This document shows, one piece after another, positions 1 to 15,200 of a DNA stretch of 64,000 nt (its first letter is position 1; the number at the start of each line of letters is the position of its first letter). Source of the stretch: Paragonimus skrjabini miyazakii (Eukaryota; Platyhelminthes; Trematoda; Plagiorchiida; Troglotrematidae); assembly GCA_014338405.1 (NCBI GenBank), contig JTDE01000255.1, positions 191,276 to 255,275 of the forward strand, written 5' to 3'. The position numbers and the translations under genes were made by a program. The notes beneath the pieces were generated by a model that was given only the letters and a program-made list of their open reading frames with translations, was not told the origin of the DNA and searched no databases.

Positions 1-88
1 GCATAATTAGCGCAAGTTTCGGTAATTAAATCGAAAATTGTGGAATTCACCTGAACGTGAGATTTTTTCAAAAACTAGCCCAACTTAC

Positions 89-288
89 CTGTTCGAACGC
101 TATGCGCCCTGTTCAACAAAGTTCCGGGTCCTATAGATTCGGCTGTTTGTGTGTAAGGAGCATTAGTATTTCGTTGCGAACGCCCTACCTTGGCCAAAAA
201 TTCATCTGCCGCGTCTAGTTCAGCATCTAAATCGTCCGAGCCCACAGTGTTCCTGGTCGGATCCGTCCGTGGAGCTGCGATTGGTGGT
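89..288 (-). CDS. DZIP1: DZIP1-like exon: C-terminal acidic segment, gene continues past the left edge
   Basis: A 200-nt exon (phase 2 in, 1 out) with a CCAG acceptor and a perfect GTAAGT donor. It encodes PPIAAPRTDPTRNTVGSDDL, then a D/E-rich helix containing DAELDAADEFLAKVGR, and ends near LLNRAHSVRT. Both frame and splice sites agree with the exon at 6215, 5.9 kb away. The next exon is outside the window. Confidence 0.7.
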
Positions 289-3200
289 CTGGATAAATGA
301 ACACATTAAAAAGCCTATTTGACTTAGTTAGTTTATGTCTAATAACAGTGCTTAGTCCACTGTTACATCCCGAGAGAAACTAGTTATCAACAAGTGAGAT
401 ACTTGCAAATATGAAACATTTCACCTTTAATGATAAAACGCATCACATTCGTGTCAAAGGCAACTAGCAAGAAGTTCCGTAATAAACAGTCTTTGGTTGG
501 AACTGTTTATTACAAAAAACCATAAACCCGATTTAAGTATATCTATGCGTTTACTGCATACGGTGAGTAATTAAAGACATCTCAACTCATGACCTGATAT
601 TCTGACAGATTTTTGGGATTTCCCAATATTCTTTGAATGTTCGTTTCACCACTACTCAGTTCTATCGTAGTAGGCCTACGAGCAACCCTGAAACTTACTG
701 CCGTAGACGCGACAACAAGTTCGCACGAAAGCTACGAAACCCCAATGGTGCGCCAAGATTAAATAGTGTGTCATCCCGTTTTCGAAAACTTGTCGTAATG
801 TCAACTTCATTCGAACCCAACAATTAACTTCAGATGTCCTTTTCTCACGCGGACTAGTGGCTACGTTATTTCATTTTGTCAGCACACACGAAGATAAGTT
901 GCCTACGTAAGTTAGAGTTTCAACTTTGCGATTTGCTGGAGTAAATAACAAAACAAACAGAACAGTGATGTTCTTGTACTTTCTATGGGATGGACACATC
1001 TGAAGATCAAACTGTTGTAAACTCCTGTGAGTGCGTTATAACTGGTGGTCCTTAGGAGTTACCTTGTTCACTAGATTCGGGCTACTTGTTCCTGCCTCAT
1101 AAGTTACATTCAATTGAAGTCATACCAAAAAAAAAGAATTTTTACTATTGTATAATATTTACGAACAAAGGACCATTATCTAGTCATCTGACTGGGGTCA
1201 GGTTCAAATCGCAACATGGTCAAACAGTCACAATTGTGGAGTTGAAATACACTGCCAGCCGTTTGCTAAAATACATTGCTCACAAACTTCAACCGCCAGT
1301 TGATTCACAGACTTAGTTCTGGTCTAACCTTAGTTATGAAAGTTCCCGCAAGAAAGGTATTTCGCTTTTTCAGTGTCACTGTGGAACAGCAGGGAAAGTG
1401 TGAATGCCGATCAACGAGTCACTTCCAATAGTGTTTTCACCTAATAAAACTAGTTAATCACTAGTTAATGAAATATTATTTAAGTGAACCAAACTGTCTT
1501 TTACTTTCTTTAGGACATTAGTCGGAAAATCAAGTCTACTTTGCACACACGTGCAACGTGAAGCACATTGTGACCATAATCAAAAGGGAGTGGCGGGCAG
1601 CTTCAAAGATACCATCTCTTCAAATTGAATGTCTTGTAATCCACAACCAGATCATAATTCTTCAGGTAGCAGTCCAACGGAAGTCAGAACAGAATGCCTC
1701 CAAGGCATGTAAGTTGGTTCATTCTTGAAATATTCCAACTAATCATGTAGCCTAACCATGCACAAGTTCAAAAGCGACTCATGAGGTCCTTCGTTAGATC
1801 AAACCTCAGGCACTTTGAAGAAAATGCGTATATCTAAGAGTCAGTATTGTTAGGGTAGAATTGTTGCTAGATCCTTTACAACTTACCCTCAAGACAGCAC
1901 GAAATATACCTAAGAATCGTGCTACTGAATTAACGAATTCGCCAAAGCGTAAATATTAAGTAGCATTCGAAACCAGTTAAGTTGGTCGCGTAAATATCAG
2001 AAGTGTGATCATCAAGCGAATGGTAATGTAAGTAAAACGGCATATTAAGTCACGTCGAGTCAAATAAGATAGATTCGAACCAAGTTTAGCAGTGCACCAA
2101 AATATTGTAGGATACTCTCAAAAATGTTCGACAGTTCATGTAGTCGGAAATTGATTCAACAGCCTTCATTTGTATGGTAATAATGTAAACAGTGTTTCAT
2201 GAATGCCCATGAACTATACCGTATTACATATCCGTTTCCATTTTAAGCACAAGATTTTCCATCACATGCAAAGGCAATCAATCCTATTTAAAGCACTTCG
2301 CATTGGCTGCTTCGATAGAGGAAGTGGTACGGGTTATTCGAGGGGTGTCAACGGCTTTGCTTAATGAGAACGGGTTAGCGGTCAACGTGGAATACAGATC
2401 ATCTGACCCTATTCCTACTAATTCACCAAACTGCGGGCCGTATTGATTCCTTTGACAGGTAAAGGGATGCGAGTGGTTAGGAGTGTCTGTGGATCTCACA
2501 TCCAATAGAAGTGAGGTTTAGGGTCGTGGTAGATTTTGAGTTGTAATATGAGAGTGAATCAGTTTGTGAAAACATTTTCATTAGTTCTCTTGTATACATG
2601 GCTGACGGACGCAATTACACTCGGATCAGTCCCGAAACACGCAGACGTATTATTGAAGCATTCGAAGAGGGCGATGACTGGCACATGGTTGCCATTCTGA
2701 ACGGAGTCAAGTGTAATACCGCTTACAAGTGTATTGCATCCGTTATGAAGCTCAGCCTCTCAAAGAACATAGAAGTAAGAGTCTGACAGAATCTGAGACC
2801 GATATGCTATTGGAGTGGATTTCCGTAGACCCAACGACTACACTACAATTTTTGGGATTGCTCGTCAAGGCTGAGTTTAAGAAGGAGTTATCGACCACAA
2901 CGATCAGTCGATACTTGGATGGCCAATGCATAACTGTCAAAAAACTGTGTCTATTGCCCGTTGGCATGAACTCAAATGAGAATTTGGAGCTACGGCGACT
3001 ATTTGCATATCGACTGATGGAGTGTTATGCAAATTCAAAGACTATTTGCTGGATAGATAAGACAAACTTCAATTTGTTCTGTACGAGGTCAGTGGGACAA
3101 TCACTAAAAGGAACGAGAGCATGCGTCACTGTAAAAAACAGCCGAGCCCGTAATCTCCATTTGATTGGGGCTATGACATCAAGCTCGATAGTGGGCTATA

Positions 3201-6200
3201 CGACGAGGCGGGGAGCATACAACAGCAACGATTGCAAGGGCTGGCTACGAACCCTGCTAGATCCGATGAAGATCAGCACACCCATGTCAGATATTGTGCT
3301 GATATGCAACGACGCACCGTGTCACACCGACCTGGAAAGTGTGTTTACTGAGGAGTTATATAATGGAGGACAACTCGTACGACTGGCACCCTATTCGCCC
3401 ATGTTGAACCCAACTGAGAATGTCTGGAGCATGGCGAAAGCAAGAGTTAAAAGACAACTACAGGTGCACCACGAGACAATAATAAACGGAAATCCTCAGG
3501 GTGTGCAAAGTCAACAGGAGTAGAGGATGGGGACCCTGGAAAGAGTAGTCACCTTTACTATGTGCGACGTTACTGGAGACCATTGCGCTAGCATTATTGG
3601 TCATGCCGAACGATGCTGTATGCAGGCGATGAATGGTGAAATGATGGGGTCATAACCGTAAACGCAAATCTTCTCAGTGAACGAAGAATGTTCTATTCAG
3701 AGAAACCATAAATTGATTTTGCACTTCCTACTTTTTGGAAGTTAGTAATGATTAAACTAATGTATGGCCTATGAGTGAGCCTATATTACGTAATATTCTC
3801 TTTTGTTGTGAATATGACGAGTGGCCTCTGGTTTCTTCAAGCACTAAACGAGATTAAACTACGTCGATTCTGCTGGCTGAATTGTAATCTCTATTGTACA
3901 AATATCATGTCTTAAATGGATAATCACTTCATGAAACCATTAGTTATGAACTGTTCAAGAATGCAGAAATTCTACGCTTCGTGGTTGTATGGCAATCAAG
4001 CATCAGTGTGAACCACTGATGTATTACTGTCTATGATGAGGAGGAGGAGGATAATTGCGGTTTTGAAATATACGCTGAGGGTAGTTTTGGAGATTTCACT
4101 GCACAAGTAACACCAAAATCATTCTTTGTATTAACGAACGCATACAGTAAGCGTACAGTCGTCTATCTTTCTCGCCAGTCAGTTTTTACAAATTTACTGC
4201 ATCTTCCGGCAACATGCAACTCAGGCTTTTTTCTCATTCTAACCTGGGGGACACGGGGTGAGTGGTATCACCGAACGATGTTTATATTACGCTGCTACCC
4301 TGTATCAGTAGAAGAACACGAATGTTATAGTGCACTAAACGTGATCGCCCGGAGCATTTATATGATATCCAGACTTAAGTATAGAACAAAAATGGATAGA
4401 GTAATGGCCACTTTCCGTTCCTTATTTGTGCAATGCATAAGGTAGTTTGGAGTTGTAAAACCGTTCAAGCAAAACTAGTTTTAATCACAAGTCTGCAAAT
4501 TTCAAGCAAGTTCGCCACGTATAACGAGTTCAAAGTTTCACAGAACCCTACAATAAGACAGGGACATAAAAAAAACCAAATGACAGCGCGGAACGAAACA
4601 ACGGGTACATTAATGGGTTGATTACCCGAGGTAGTTTCGTGATGGGGAGGCACAGTGTTTAACATAATAACAGCAGTTCCAACGATGTGAAGAAACACAC
4701 CCGTTATTAGACTGAATAACGGAGCTTCCAAGTTCATTAATACGGTTTTGGATAGGAGCTTCAGAACCATTTTCAAGGGGGAATGGCAGTATGTTAAACC
4801 TTGATACACCTTGGGCATCCCACGTTTGCTGAGTGAAATAGGTTCACAAAGAAAGCCTAAGGGTTGCTTACAAGTTTACACACAGCGGTCTGTATGAGAG
4901 CTAGAATGAACTAACGTGGAAGAAAATTTGGGTAATCACTGGGTAATCAGCTGAACGTTACGTCGTCACTGGGAATTTTGGTGGTAAGTCTGTGGATAGA
5001 GGTCAAGCTTCAGTTAGAAAATGTGGTGGCAATTTGATTGCAAACCAAAAATCTTACGGGTGTCTTGTCACAAAGGCCCCTGGGAGTACCAAATTCAGAT
5101 ATGCCATAAACAGACATGTAACAGCAGCCGAATGGTCTGACCTCATAAGTGGACCAAACAATCTTAGTAAAATTGATATGTACGTATAAATATAATTCAT
5201 ATAAAATTAACAAAAGACACTTTATAGCTCATCTACGTGTTCAGTTTACTTCCACACCAGTGTTGTGCACCCATTTGAATGATATATCGTCTGATCATAC
5301 CGTATATTTTTGTGTTTAATATTCTGTTTGTTCCTGTGCAACAAGCTACTTAGTAAACACAACACGACAAATATCCGAACGCACTCGCGATGCAAGGATC
5401 GATAAGGTCCTGGTCTTCTGCGTTCGCCGAGCATCTGATCAAGTTAAACCATCGGATAAATTTGACCGATTCGTTCGAGCCAATCAATTGGATATGTGGA
5501 AAACATTCGGGGCAGGTCAAAGGTCGTATACTGCCAATTGCAGAGGCTGTTGCAATTCACATATACTCACCACCGTTGTGCACCCAAATACGGTTAGTCG
5601 AAACCTTAAACCTCCCATGACTGTGTACGCAAACCCATGATAGAATGATTGCACAGATGTGACGCTTCTCTCGCAAACTCCGTGCAACTCACGCGATCAG
5701 TGTTATATAGCTAAGTTGCATGGATCACAAAGTCACATCTCTTTTCCCTGAAATATGTTATTTACCACCCCCGTGTTGGATTTAGCCTGATGATGAAACA
5801 CCGAAAACTAGCTTGTTTGCTACACGTTTCTTCTCAATCCTTATAAAGTTTATAATTCTTCAGTTCGCCTCCCAAAAAAGTAATACCATTTTAACTGAAT
5901 GTAATAATTTTACTTATGAGATTTTGAGTAACCGGGATCCATAACGCCCAACAACTCAAGCGTAGCACTAATATGTGCATCCAGTTAGATATGTATCACA
6001 AGTGAATCGCCTAAAATAACCATGCAAATTTATAACTGGTTCGTTCAGTACAAAGAAGACTGTCGCTGAAAAGTGATGCGTTACCAGTAGCTGTAATTAA
6101 AGGTAGCTTACGAGTTATGGTGTAATTTTAACCAAAGGTTCTACATGACCGCGTTCATTCAGACAGCCTTATGTGGTTGAATATACGTACTTCAACTACT

Positions 6201-9200
6201 GTCTAACTTCTTACTTAGCTGCTGGTTTAAATTCAGAAGTCCCTTGAAAATCATCCGATTCTGAGTCCCACTCATCGGTGCTAGAGATGGCCAGTTGAAG
6301 GTTAGACGAAGGTTTAGTTTCAAATGTAATCACACGTTGATCATGGCTGAAATGGATGTCAGCTCGAGGACTTTTCGGTGGCGAAGATGACTGACCGATA
6401 CGTTTGGGGGACGTGATCGTGTTGCGTACTGATTCGACAGATTTAGATGATCTCTGGATTCCCCGTCCGCCATCAGCTACCGTTTGGCGAGGTGAGTTGG
6501 GTTCGTTCCTATACTCTTTAAAGTGCAGCTGTGGACTCGAGCGCTGAAAGCGTGGCCTATAAAGTGAAATAAACTTAACACTGAGCATTGCTAGAAACAG
6601 TGCAAGGCATACATTTTAAAAGACCCTTATTGTCACATATAATGATTATGTTCACATTACCCGCCTACGTTTAGTACACTTGGCTACATTTTATTTGCTA
6701 AACATATATACCCACCTCCCACAAAAGATTTCTGATCACTATTTTAGAATTCACAACAGGAGACATCACCAGAGACACAAGGAGCAAAAATGTTGCAGAG
6801 ACCTGGTAACTGACCCGACAAGGAAACTTGAACAACCACACGAGTGTCTTACACTAGCAACGTTTTATCATATGAAACTTGCAGACAAAACTTAAAATTC
6901 GTGAGTAAAGCTGACCTATGTTAGGAGAGAGTATTTGTAATTATCTGTAAACTGACAGGGTACTTTAAATGAAGCCTCATTTTAAGTGAATCTTCTTTCA
7001 GCATATATTGAGGCATCCAAAAACATTTTACACATGAGATGAACATGAAGCCTACGTCGTCAAGGAGCGATTTCCACGGTAAAAACCAGGATCATATCGG
7101 TCACTGAATGTATTAAGTGAAAGCCAAACCCATGGAACCAATCAGAACTCGACAGCGCCGGTACCTGAGAGCAGGATTAACTGCATCCAGGGCTTTTGTT
7201 CTATTACAGGAACCTACGCGAATCCGTTTGGTACCTAAACTTGCGGCAGTATTCCAAATAGCAATAAACAGGGTAACCATGATAGAAAGATCCAGACAGT
7301 GAAAGAAATAAGGCGCCACTGCGGAGCTGCCAGCGGGATAAAAGTAAATAAAACTTTATCACGCAGTGATTGTAAAGTTCGGCTTATCATCCGACTCACT
7401 TGTGATCACTAAGTCTGCCTGAACCCGTCGAGCGCAACGGGGAACTGACCAACGATCCACTGCGGCTGCCTGTGGGATAATCATGGCCGGCCAAAGTGGG
7501 CATTGAATGCCCCAGTGGAGAACGCAGCTCCGTACGTTGCGAAGCCAGTGGCAGAGTTCCCGCTCGGTGTGCGCTATTTGGGCTATGGATAGCAGGCGGG
7601 GGCAAATGAGCGTTTGCCATAGATCCACTTTTCACGCTTGTTCTAGACCCCATACGAACCTCAGAACCGGTGAGGCGTTGAATCGGTTTTCCACTAAGTG
7701 CAGCGTGTGCTAGTCGATCAACTTGTTGTGCTAGTGCCTAAATCATTGAGGACAATAGCAAAATGAATGGTTTAGAGAAGTGCATTACGCAGAGTAATCA
7801 ATATTTATATCGTATGAATGACAGCAGGCTGTAAAAATTTCGCACTCTGGTCAGATTCGCATCAGTTGAACGAACCGCAAGCTGCTAAGCGACATGTATA
7901 GTTTTATAAACTGATAAAAGGAGCCAGGTTTGGAATACAGACACACCGCATTTGGGCCATTGTATTGCTTCCTACAGAACCCGCCAAACTGTCGAAAAGA
8001 CAGACTGCCTTTTGAGTTATTAAAAACATTAACCTTTTCAAAAATGATGTTGACCAGTGCATTTCAGGGAGAATTGTGCAAAACTGGAAACGGTTTTATG
8101 ACTGACGAACATTTTAGCAGAATAATAAAAATACACAAATCGGGCGCTCTCTCTGAGGAAACGTCCATGAACTCTGAGTGCGCCCGTACACATAACTAGG
8201 TTGTTATGGAACAGTTAAAGTCAAGAAAACTATGCACTCGTAGATGGGCACTTACCGTTAATTCATTATTGTTATCTCAGGCGGATCTACCATGGCAATT
8301 GGTACATCGTCACGAACTGTTTCTGAAACCAACAATACGACCTGATACGTTTGATTAGTGACGTCTCACTAAAATGCAAGGTGCATCTCTTTCTTGTGCG
8401 AACCTGAACACTGCCTTGGTGGAGTCCAATTTGTGGTTCGACTGAAGTTTGTACATATGCGTTCAGAATGTGTGAAATGTCGATTCAAGCAACATCGAAT
8501 GATCTACTACTTTTGGTTAGTGTGTCAAAATTCTTCAAAGGAAATAACTGTTTCAGACTTGGATATTTGTGTTCATAACGGTTCATGCATATATAATACA
8601 AATTTCTGTGCTGCACCACAGACCATTGCTTGAAAATTGTGAGGGCAGTTAATACAGCTCAACTGGTACATATCAGGCATGGAAAGTATGCAGCTCTTTA
8701 CTGACGAACACTACGGAATTGCCCTGAACAGATTGGTAGATTTGCCGCTGTTTACTGTTACAAGGTTGGTTCGCCTAAGATGTGGGTTTTCGCTCACGTT
8801 CTTCATAATCTTTTGATAAGTTGTGTCGTAGAAATCTTTAGAAGTCCCAACCTGTTGCGCTGTTCAAACTTACACCGTGCGTTCATCCACAGCATTGCAG
8901 GTGCTCTTCTAGCACCGACGTCATAGTTGGTGGTCATCCAAACCACGAATGAATCCGCCTTCTACATGATGATGAGTTGTCAAATTTTCAGATCAAGCTT
9001 GATGGAACGGATGAAGTCGAGTGGAATTATAACCAGATAAAGGAGCAGTAGTTCGCAATGAAAACGAAAACAAACTGCCCTATTCACTCTGGGTGAATAA
9101 ACACGCAACCATTGTACACCTCAAAGTACGGCTAGCCAAGAGTGGGAGTAGTGATCTTTCCATGTGCGGTGGTGCACGGCAGCTAAAGCTTGTCAGCGAT

Positions 9201-12200
9201 CTCTGAACACTATGTTCTTTAACCGTATATGAAGATACGCCCTAAATCCCACAATCCTTGCGGTGGGGGAACAGTGAGCATCTGAGGTAGTCAATTCTCA
9301 ACATAATCGTCTCAACTTCGACAACTTATAACTGAGCCACGAGTTCTCCAGTTTCTTAGAAAACACTGATATCGTTGTCACCGTTCTTGTAGTTGCATTT
9401 CCTCAGGTATGATCCCCACTTATTTAGTAGCAACATTTTGCTCTCTTCTCAGCAGTCGCCATCCATTCACGTATTAAATAAGGTGGTAGATTCACTAAAA
9501 TTGGGCTAACAGTAAGTATATAAAATATTCACCGTTATCAAGCATCTGCGTACTGAGTGTTCTGCAGGCCTTGTTCAGCTGGTTAGTTTAACCTTGTTGA
9601 CAATCTCATATGCCGGTATATTTATTTTTTGGAATGCAAAAGCACTGTATGCGCAACAGACCAAAACAAATAGAATAGGCATGGAATACTCTGGAAGATG
9701 TGTTTCAATAGTTCTTCGAGATTAAGGTGACCGATGTGTACGATTCGTTGTTGCCTACCAACAAACTTTAGTCACGCTGACTGGGCTCTCGAGCCTTCAC
9801 AGTTGAGAATACTTTATTCAGCAGTGAATACGTAAGGCAGGAGACCGTTACTACTTGAAGGGACAAAAATGACTACTCATGTAATTGACTAGTTGAGAAT
9901 GTGAAGTGTCCGTCGGGAAAACTGTACTAGTCTTGATACTGTAAAATTCAAGTCAGCATATTTTTGTCTAGTTCTCATAATAAGGGCGAGTTGAAGAAAG
10001 GAATTGACTGCTTTTGCCACCGATATCCATCTAAAAGAAATGGTAGTAGCTAATTTTGTAAGCAAGAGGAAACTTACGAAAGACTGGTAGTGGCACAGAA
10101 GCAAGTAAACTGAAGGGGGCTGGACGGTGGAAGATGCTGGGTTTACACACTCTCATTTGAAGCTCAGATGTCTGTTTACAACAATACAAACATCTTTGGG
10201 TTTAGTGTTTGAGCTTAGACATGAGTCTTTGTGTTTGGGTCCCCACCACCCAGTTCTTTTATCTGTTGACCGTACTCGGCTTCCTCTCTGTTTTTACTTT
10301 GTATGGCGGTTATGAACCGACACCGTATTTCGATGACAACCTACAAAATTCATTATACAACGTGAAGACTCACTCATTCAAGGTTTCGACACCAAACACC
10401 ATTGTACACTTTAAAACACGATAACTAAGGCCTAATATTAAGGGCAAAACATGCGGCTGTACTTCTTACTTCGCGAATTTCCATAAAGTTGGAATGCTTT
10501 CTAGCCAGCTGTTCTCGTTCACGTCTCAGTGAAGCTAGACGCTCGTTCAGTTGTGCAGTAGACAGCCGAGTTTGTGTTGCTCCGATGCCTCGTTCAGCCA
10601 ACTGTTCGAGCAGGAGTTGTTCGACTTCGTGACGCAAACCGCGCAGCGTCTCGGGGTCAGCTCGTAGTTGATCTAATAAACGGCTGTATCGTAGTACGCT
10701 CACACTCAGATTCGGACCTGGATTAACCGAATAAATCCAACAAAAACGAAGTGCGTAAATGATAAATAAATAAACAGACCAAAACATCAGGTGAATGGGA
10801 CGAATCTTCACTTGAAAATAATTGACGAAGACTCCCCACTGAAGTGATACAATGTGTAGAGTACTTTTATATAAGGAAATACAGTTAATTGATATGTGAG
10901 TTAACTGTACCAGTCTATCCTCCTCCTTACCGCCTTGTGCTGGTTGGCACTATCGTAGTAGGAGACTCAGACAGTAATTGTGCTTCACGTGGCTTATTAG
11001 GTAAAACGTTACAATTCACAACTGTCATCAGTCGATTCTGCATGGCATTATCTGCAAGAAGGACCAGCGGTAATTTTAGTACCACAATACTGAGGTTAAA
11101 AAATACTCGTACATGTTCCGAGCAGTCGTGAAAATTGACAAAAAATGACAAAGTTATCAACCTGGCTAATGGGATGCAGATCCTAAAACATGCGCTTCCA
11201 TCAGTGCATCTTCCCCTTTGCAAAAATAATTGATCTGTAGTGGTGAAAAAGTATTGAACGAAGCATGATCTGCGATTGTTTAGATCACACAAATAGTAGA
11301 ACTCATCTCCTAAGCCTCACACAGATTAATCCGGTCGTGAGTAACAAGAAACAGAAGCTCAGCTTAACAATTCTTCTCACTCGTAATGGTATATTTCAAT
11401 CATTTTGACTGTTGCTAATAAACCATATTCAGATAAGACAGCTTGTGGCGCAAATTACAAAATGAACAATTCTGTTGAGGTGCTATGTAGAAGCTCTTTG
11501 CGACGGAAGTTGGTGCGAACAGCGTTCAAAAACGAAACCAAAGTGACCTAAAACCTGTCCAGATAATTTACCAAATTGATAAAACGAAAGCAAGAGAATC
11601 CACTGGTTTTTGTACAGCATTGACTGACAGCAGTTTCTCTGAGGCACAAACACCTCATTAGCTAGCGCTGATGGCGTAGCGTGAAATATCCCATGATCAA
11701 TGTGTATTGTATCTAACCAATCTCCAGCTGTTGCTGTGCCCACAGATATAACAAGGAGGAACTGCAGTTTAAATACTGTATCCAGTAGGCGCAAACAATG
11801 GATATCATTGTAAGAATTTATCTGTTCTCGTTAGCTGGTTGGAGCAAAAACGTGTACCTTCATGCGAGCCGTTGTATTTTACCTGATTGTTTCTTTAACC
11901 ACTGACGTGACGATCGACTGCAACGTATTTGATTACAATCCCATATGTTTCTCAGTCGCGAAAATGTATTTTATGATATCAACCATTGATTCACTGAGTC
12001 AGAAGGGCCCCATCCTAAAAGATATACGTCAACTACAAAGGACACTGCTATTGTGAAGTCTTTGATCGTTTACTCATAATGTCACACCAACGAAGTGTTG
12101 ATTGAGATAAACGACAACAACAAATAGTTGGCATCCAAATATCCAAATTGGTGGCTCTCAAACTAGTTCAGCTAGCCACCCTGCTTGTTTTTTAATCGCA

Positions 12201-15200
12201 AAGCCATCGCATTATGGTGGACATCTAAAACGCTCAATTTTTGAAACGGGGCTCTAAGTCCAGGCATCCTTGAATGCCGAGCGACTGAATTCGTTTGGCC
12301 GTGGCTATCAAATACCCACTTTCTGTCTGCAGTTCTGTTTAGTCATATATACATTTGCCTACGTGTTGGTGTCATCCAAAAAATATGACTTAGCGCGTAT
12401 GTCGATGGCTGAATGACTGAAAACGCCTTCACCTCCTCCAAACTAAACGACCTTATTCTGCAGCCGTAATGAAATACTACATTTACGATCGTCAAATACA
12501 TGCCTTCTTTGAGCCTCGAGGAGACAGTCCTTCTTAGTTTGAGATAGCCTAGATTAACAACCACAGCTTTTTCTCGGAAAACGAGGATCCCTAGTTCTTC
12601 TCCAGAAGGCTCCACGAATGCTCTAGGAGCATCTTACGTACATTACCCGATTAGTAACTCCTACAACTTTGTCAACCTACTTAAATCTACCTAACCACAA
12701 CGATCTTGGAAAATCCTTCTATCCGTAAGAACAAGGACCAAACGTTTCCTTAGTGACGTTTTCAGTGAGAAATGTAAGCTTGTATGACAAACTGCATTGT
12801 TTTTCATTATCTCATTGCTTCATTGATGATCAGCTACATGATAACATGGCGTGTTTCACAGTTATAAGGGATTCCAGGAGATACTTCTGTGCCTTAATTT
12901 GATAACTGCCCGAGAAAAGTGAATAAAGCAGTGGACATAGGCAGCTTCTCGATGCAACTTTATTTTAAAGTGCATACCATCTGGTTCCTTACGAGAAACT
13001 CTACACGTACGAAACTGATGAAACCATAATTATTTGGCATTCTGGATACTTCATGCCCAAGTGTTTTGGTGTGCACACAATGGCTTACTAACCTATCGTA
13101 GCCCACTTTAACCAGGTTCCATCCTCTAACTTCTGATGTTCGCTGTGTTTGTGTTATAATTCCCGTAATCTGTGTACTATCGCTGCTATTTTCGCAGTCT
13201 GCTGGCGTATGGTGCGTTGTGGATAGATGATGGTCTGGCTTACAGAAACAAAGTCATTCACCAGGGGTTGCTCATTGTAAATCGAGTTAATTTCTATGAC
13301 AGGTGCACTCGCGATATACAGAATCGGTGGCCAGAGGACTAAAGAAAAGTGGTGAGTAATCCTGTTCGGTGACATGAACGTGGCCGTGATTTAGCCAAGC
13401 TTCGTGTGAATTACATGCGCTTAATGATGCTGGGAGGCGAGAGTGGTGAAGAAGTTTTTCCACTGTCGCATTACTTTCATTCATAGCTTGGTTACTTTGT
13501 GGCAAGGTGTGAATAGTTTCATGTCGAATGCATGAGTTTAGACAATTGTTTTTAGTCTGTCCTGTCCTATCCCTTTTTGTTCTACTTCCTGGTTTGGACT
13601 TGCTTCTCTCTTCATCGCAGGATAACAGTAAGGCACTGTCGTAAACCGTCAGTGTATTGCTCTCTTTTATGATAAAAGTAATCACAAACCGATGTTACAC
13701 AGATATGGCACACGTTAGACAATAGAATAAAAGAGATTTGAACGTTTTGTGTGTCTGTACGATCGAGGACGTGCTTGAATTGAATATATGTGTATATATA
13801 TATGTCCAATTTTCATCATCATCATCATCATCATAACAGTCATGAGCCTGACCAAAAGGTACTGTGGCTCGGGCCGCCGTTCACCTCAACAGTGACGTGG
13901 AATATCCTGGAAGAAAACGTTACTAAAAGGGTTGAACATTATTAAAACAAGACTAAGTGGAAGAACTAGAAATGGTATGGATACNNNNNNNNNNNNNNNN
14001 NNNNNNNNNNNNNNNNNNNNNNNNNNNNNNNNNNNNNNNNNNNNNNNNNNNNNNNNNNNNNNNNNNNNNNNNNNNNNNNNNNNNNNNNNNNNNNNNNNNN
14101 NNNNNNNNNNNNNNNNNNNNNNNNNNNNNNNNNNNNNNNNNNNNNNNNNNNNNNNNNNNNNNNNNNNNNNNNNNNNNNNNNNNNNNNNNNNNNNNNNNNN
14201 NNNNNNNNNNNNNNNNNNNNNNNNNNNNNNNNNNNNNNNNNNNNNNNNNNNNNNNNNNNNNNNNNNNNNNNNNNNNNNNNNNNNNAACGTAATTAGCTGA
14301 CCAACTGATCGCGCATCCCGAGCGTTCCGGAATACGGGCCGGCGAACTGCCACATTGCACACGCGATCAGTCCAATTTTAACTTGGAGGTAACAAATAAA
14401 CTCGCGTTAAATGTGAAAGACACTTTGAGACAGCAACTTTCAAAACTGTCAGTCCTCCCCCAAACTCTGTTTAAACAACCAAGAAAGTTAGCTCTGTAGT
14501 CGAGGAGCACAGTTGAAATTTTGCGAGGTTTGTTCAGAAAGCTCTGTCTTTGTGTTCAACTCGCTGTGAAACTGTACCTCGAATTAAACACTCAAGCGCA
14601 CTGCTTGTATTCTTTGATGGATATCGAAACCACTGGGTAGATTCAGGGGGGTGCTGGACGATATACTTCGTCAGCCGTTGCAAAATATATTCACGTATAA
14701 CCTAAACAATTACGTCAAGAATGGCTTTGGAGGTGGCAGCATCGAGTAAACCGTTTGACTATCAGGTAAAGCTAACTCTGCGACATCCGAGTATGTACAA
14801 TATGAAACATGCTTACGGAGTCTGTTTAACAGAGTCAACAGTTGCCAAATTCAAGCAGAGATTTGGGTCGCAGATTCGTGAGTCAGATAGCATGTACATG
14901 AGAAACTTTCTTTAAGTTTGGGTTACTTTCTGAATTTCCTTACTGTCCTCAATGGTTGGTTTGTTTGCCGCATTCTGGAGTAAACTTCTAACTTACTTGA
15001 TGGGACGTGGTGGAATTCAGGTTCCAGCCCTAATCAGTTCTTTTTTTTTCAATTTTATGCCCATACAATCATCAACTTCTTGTAAACGTTTTCCCTTGTT
15101 CATTTTAAATTCCATGAACTGTATTCTATCCATTTCAACACAGATACAAATGCACAATCAAGCTAGTATTAAAGGAAAAGAAAGTAATTCATTATATAAG

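Larger units (their letters stand above)
289..6214. other. Intron of the DZIP1-like gene
   Basis: 5.9 kb. Holds the transposase at 2598-3523, the RTE tail at 3975-4055 and the Penelope-like tail at 5370-5870. In the remaining stretches (289-2597, 4056-5369, 5871-6214) I see no supportable feature. Confidence 0.65.

Noticed and set aside
4465..4818. 117-codon minus-strand frame with hydrophobic stretches
   Set aside because: No similarity recognised and no convincing splice context; treated as chance.
10927..11794. Two minus-strand frames of about 100-120 codons
   Set aside because: No recognisable motif, no phase fit with the exons at 17741 and 10717.
13886..14362. Several long open frames across 13985-14285
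   Set aside because: They are mostly N; real residues at the ends belong to an RTE remnant.
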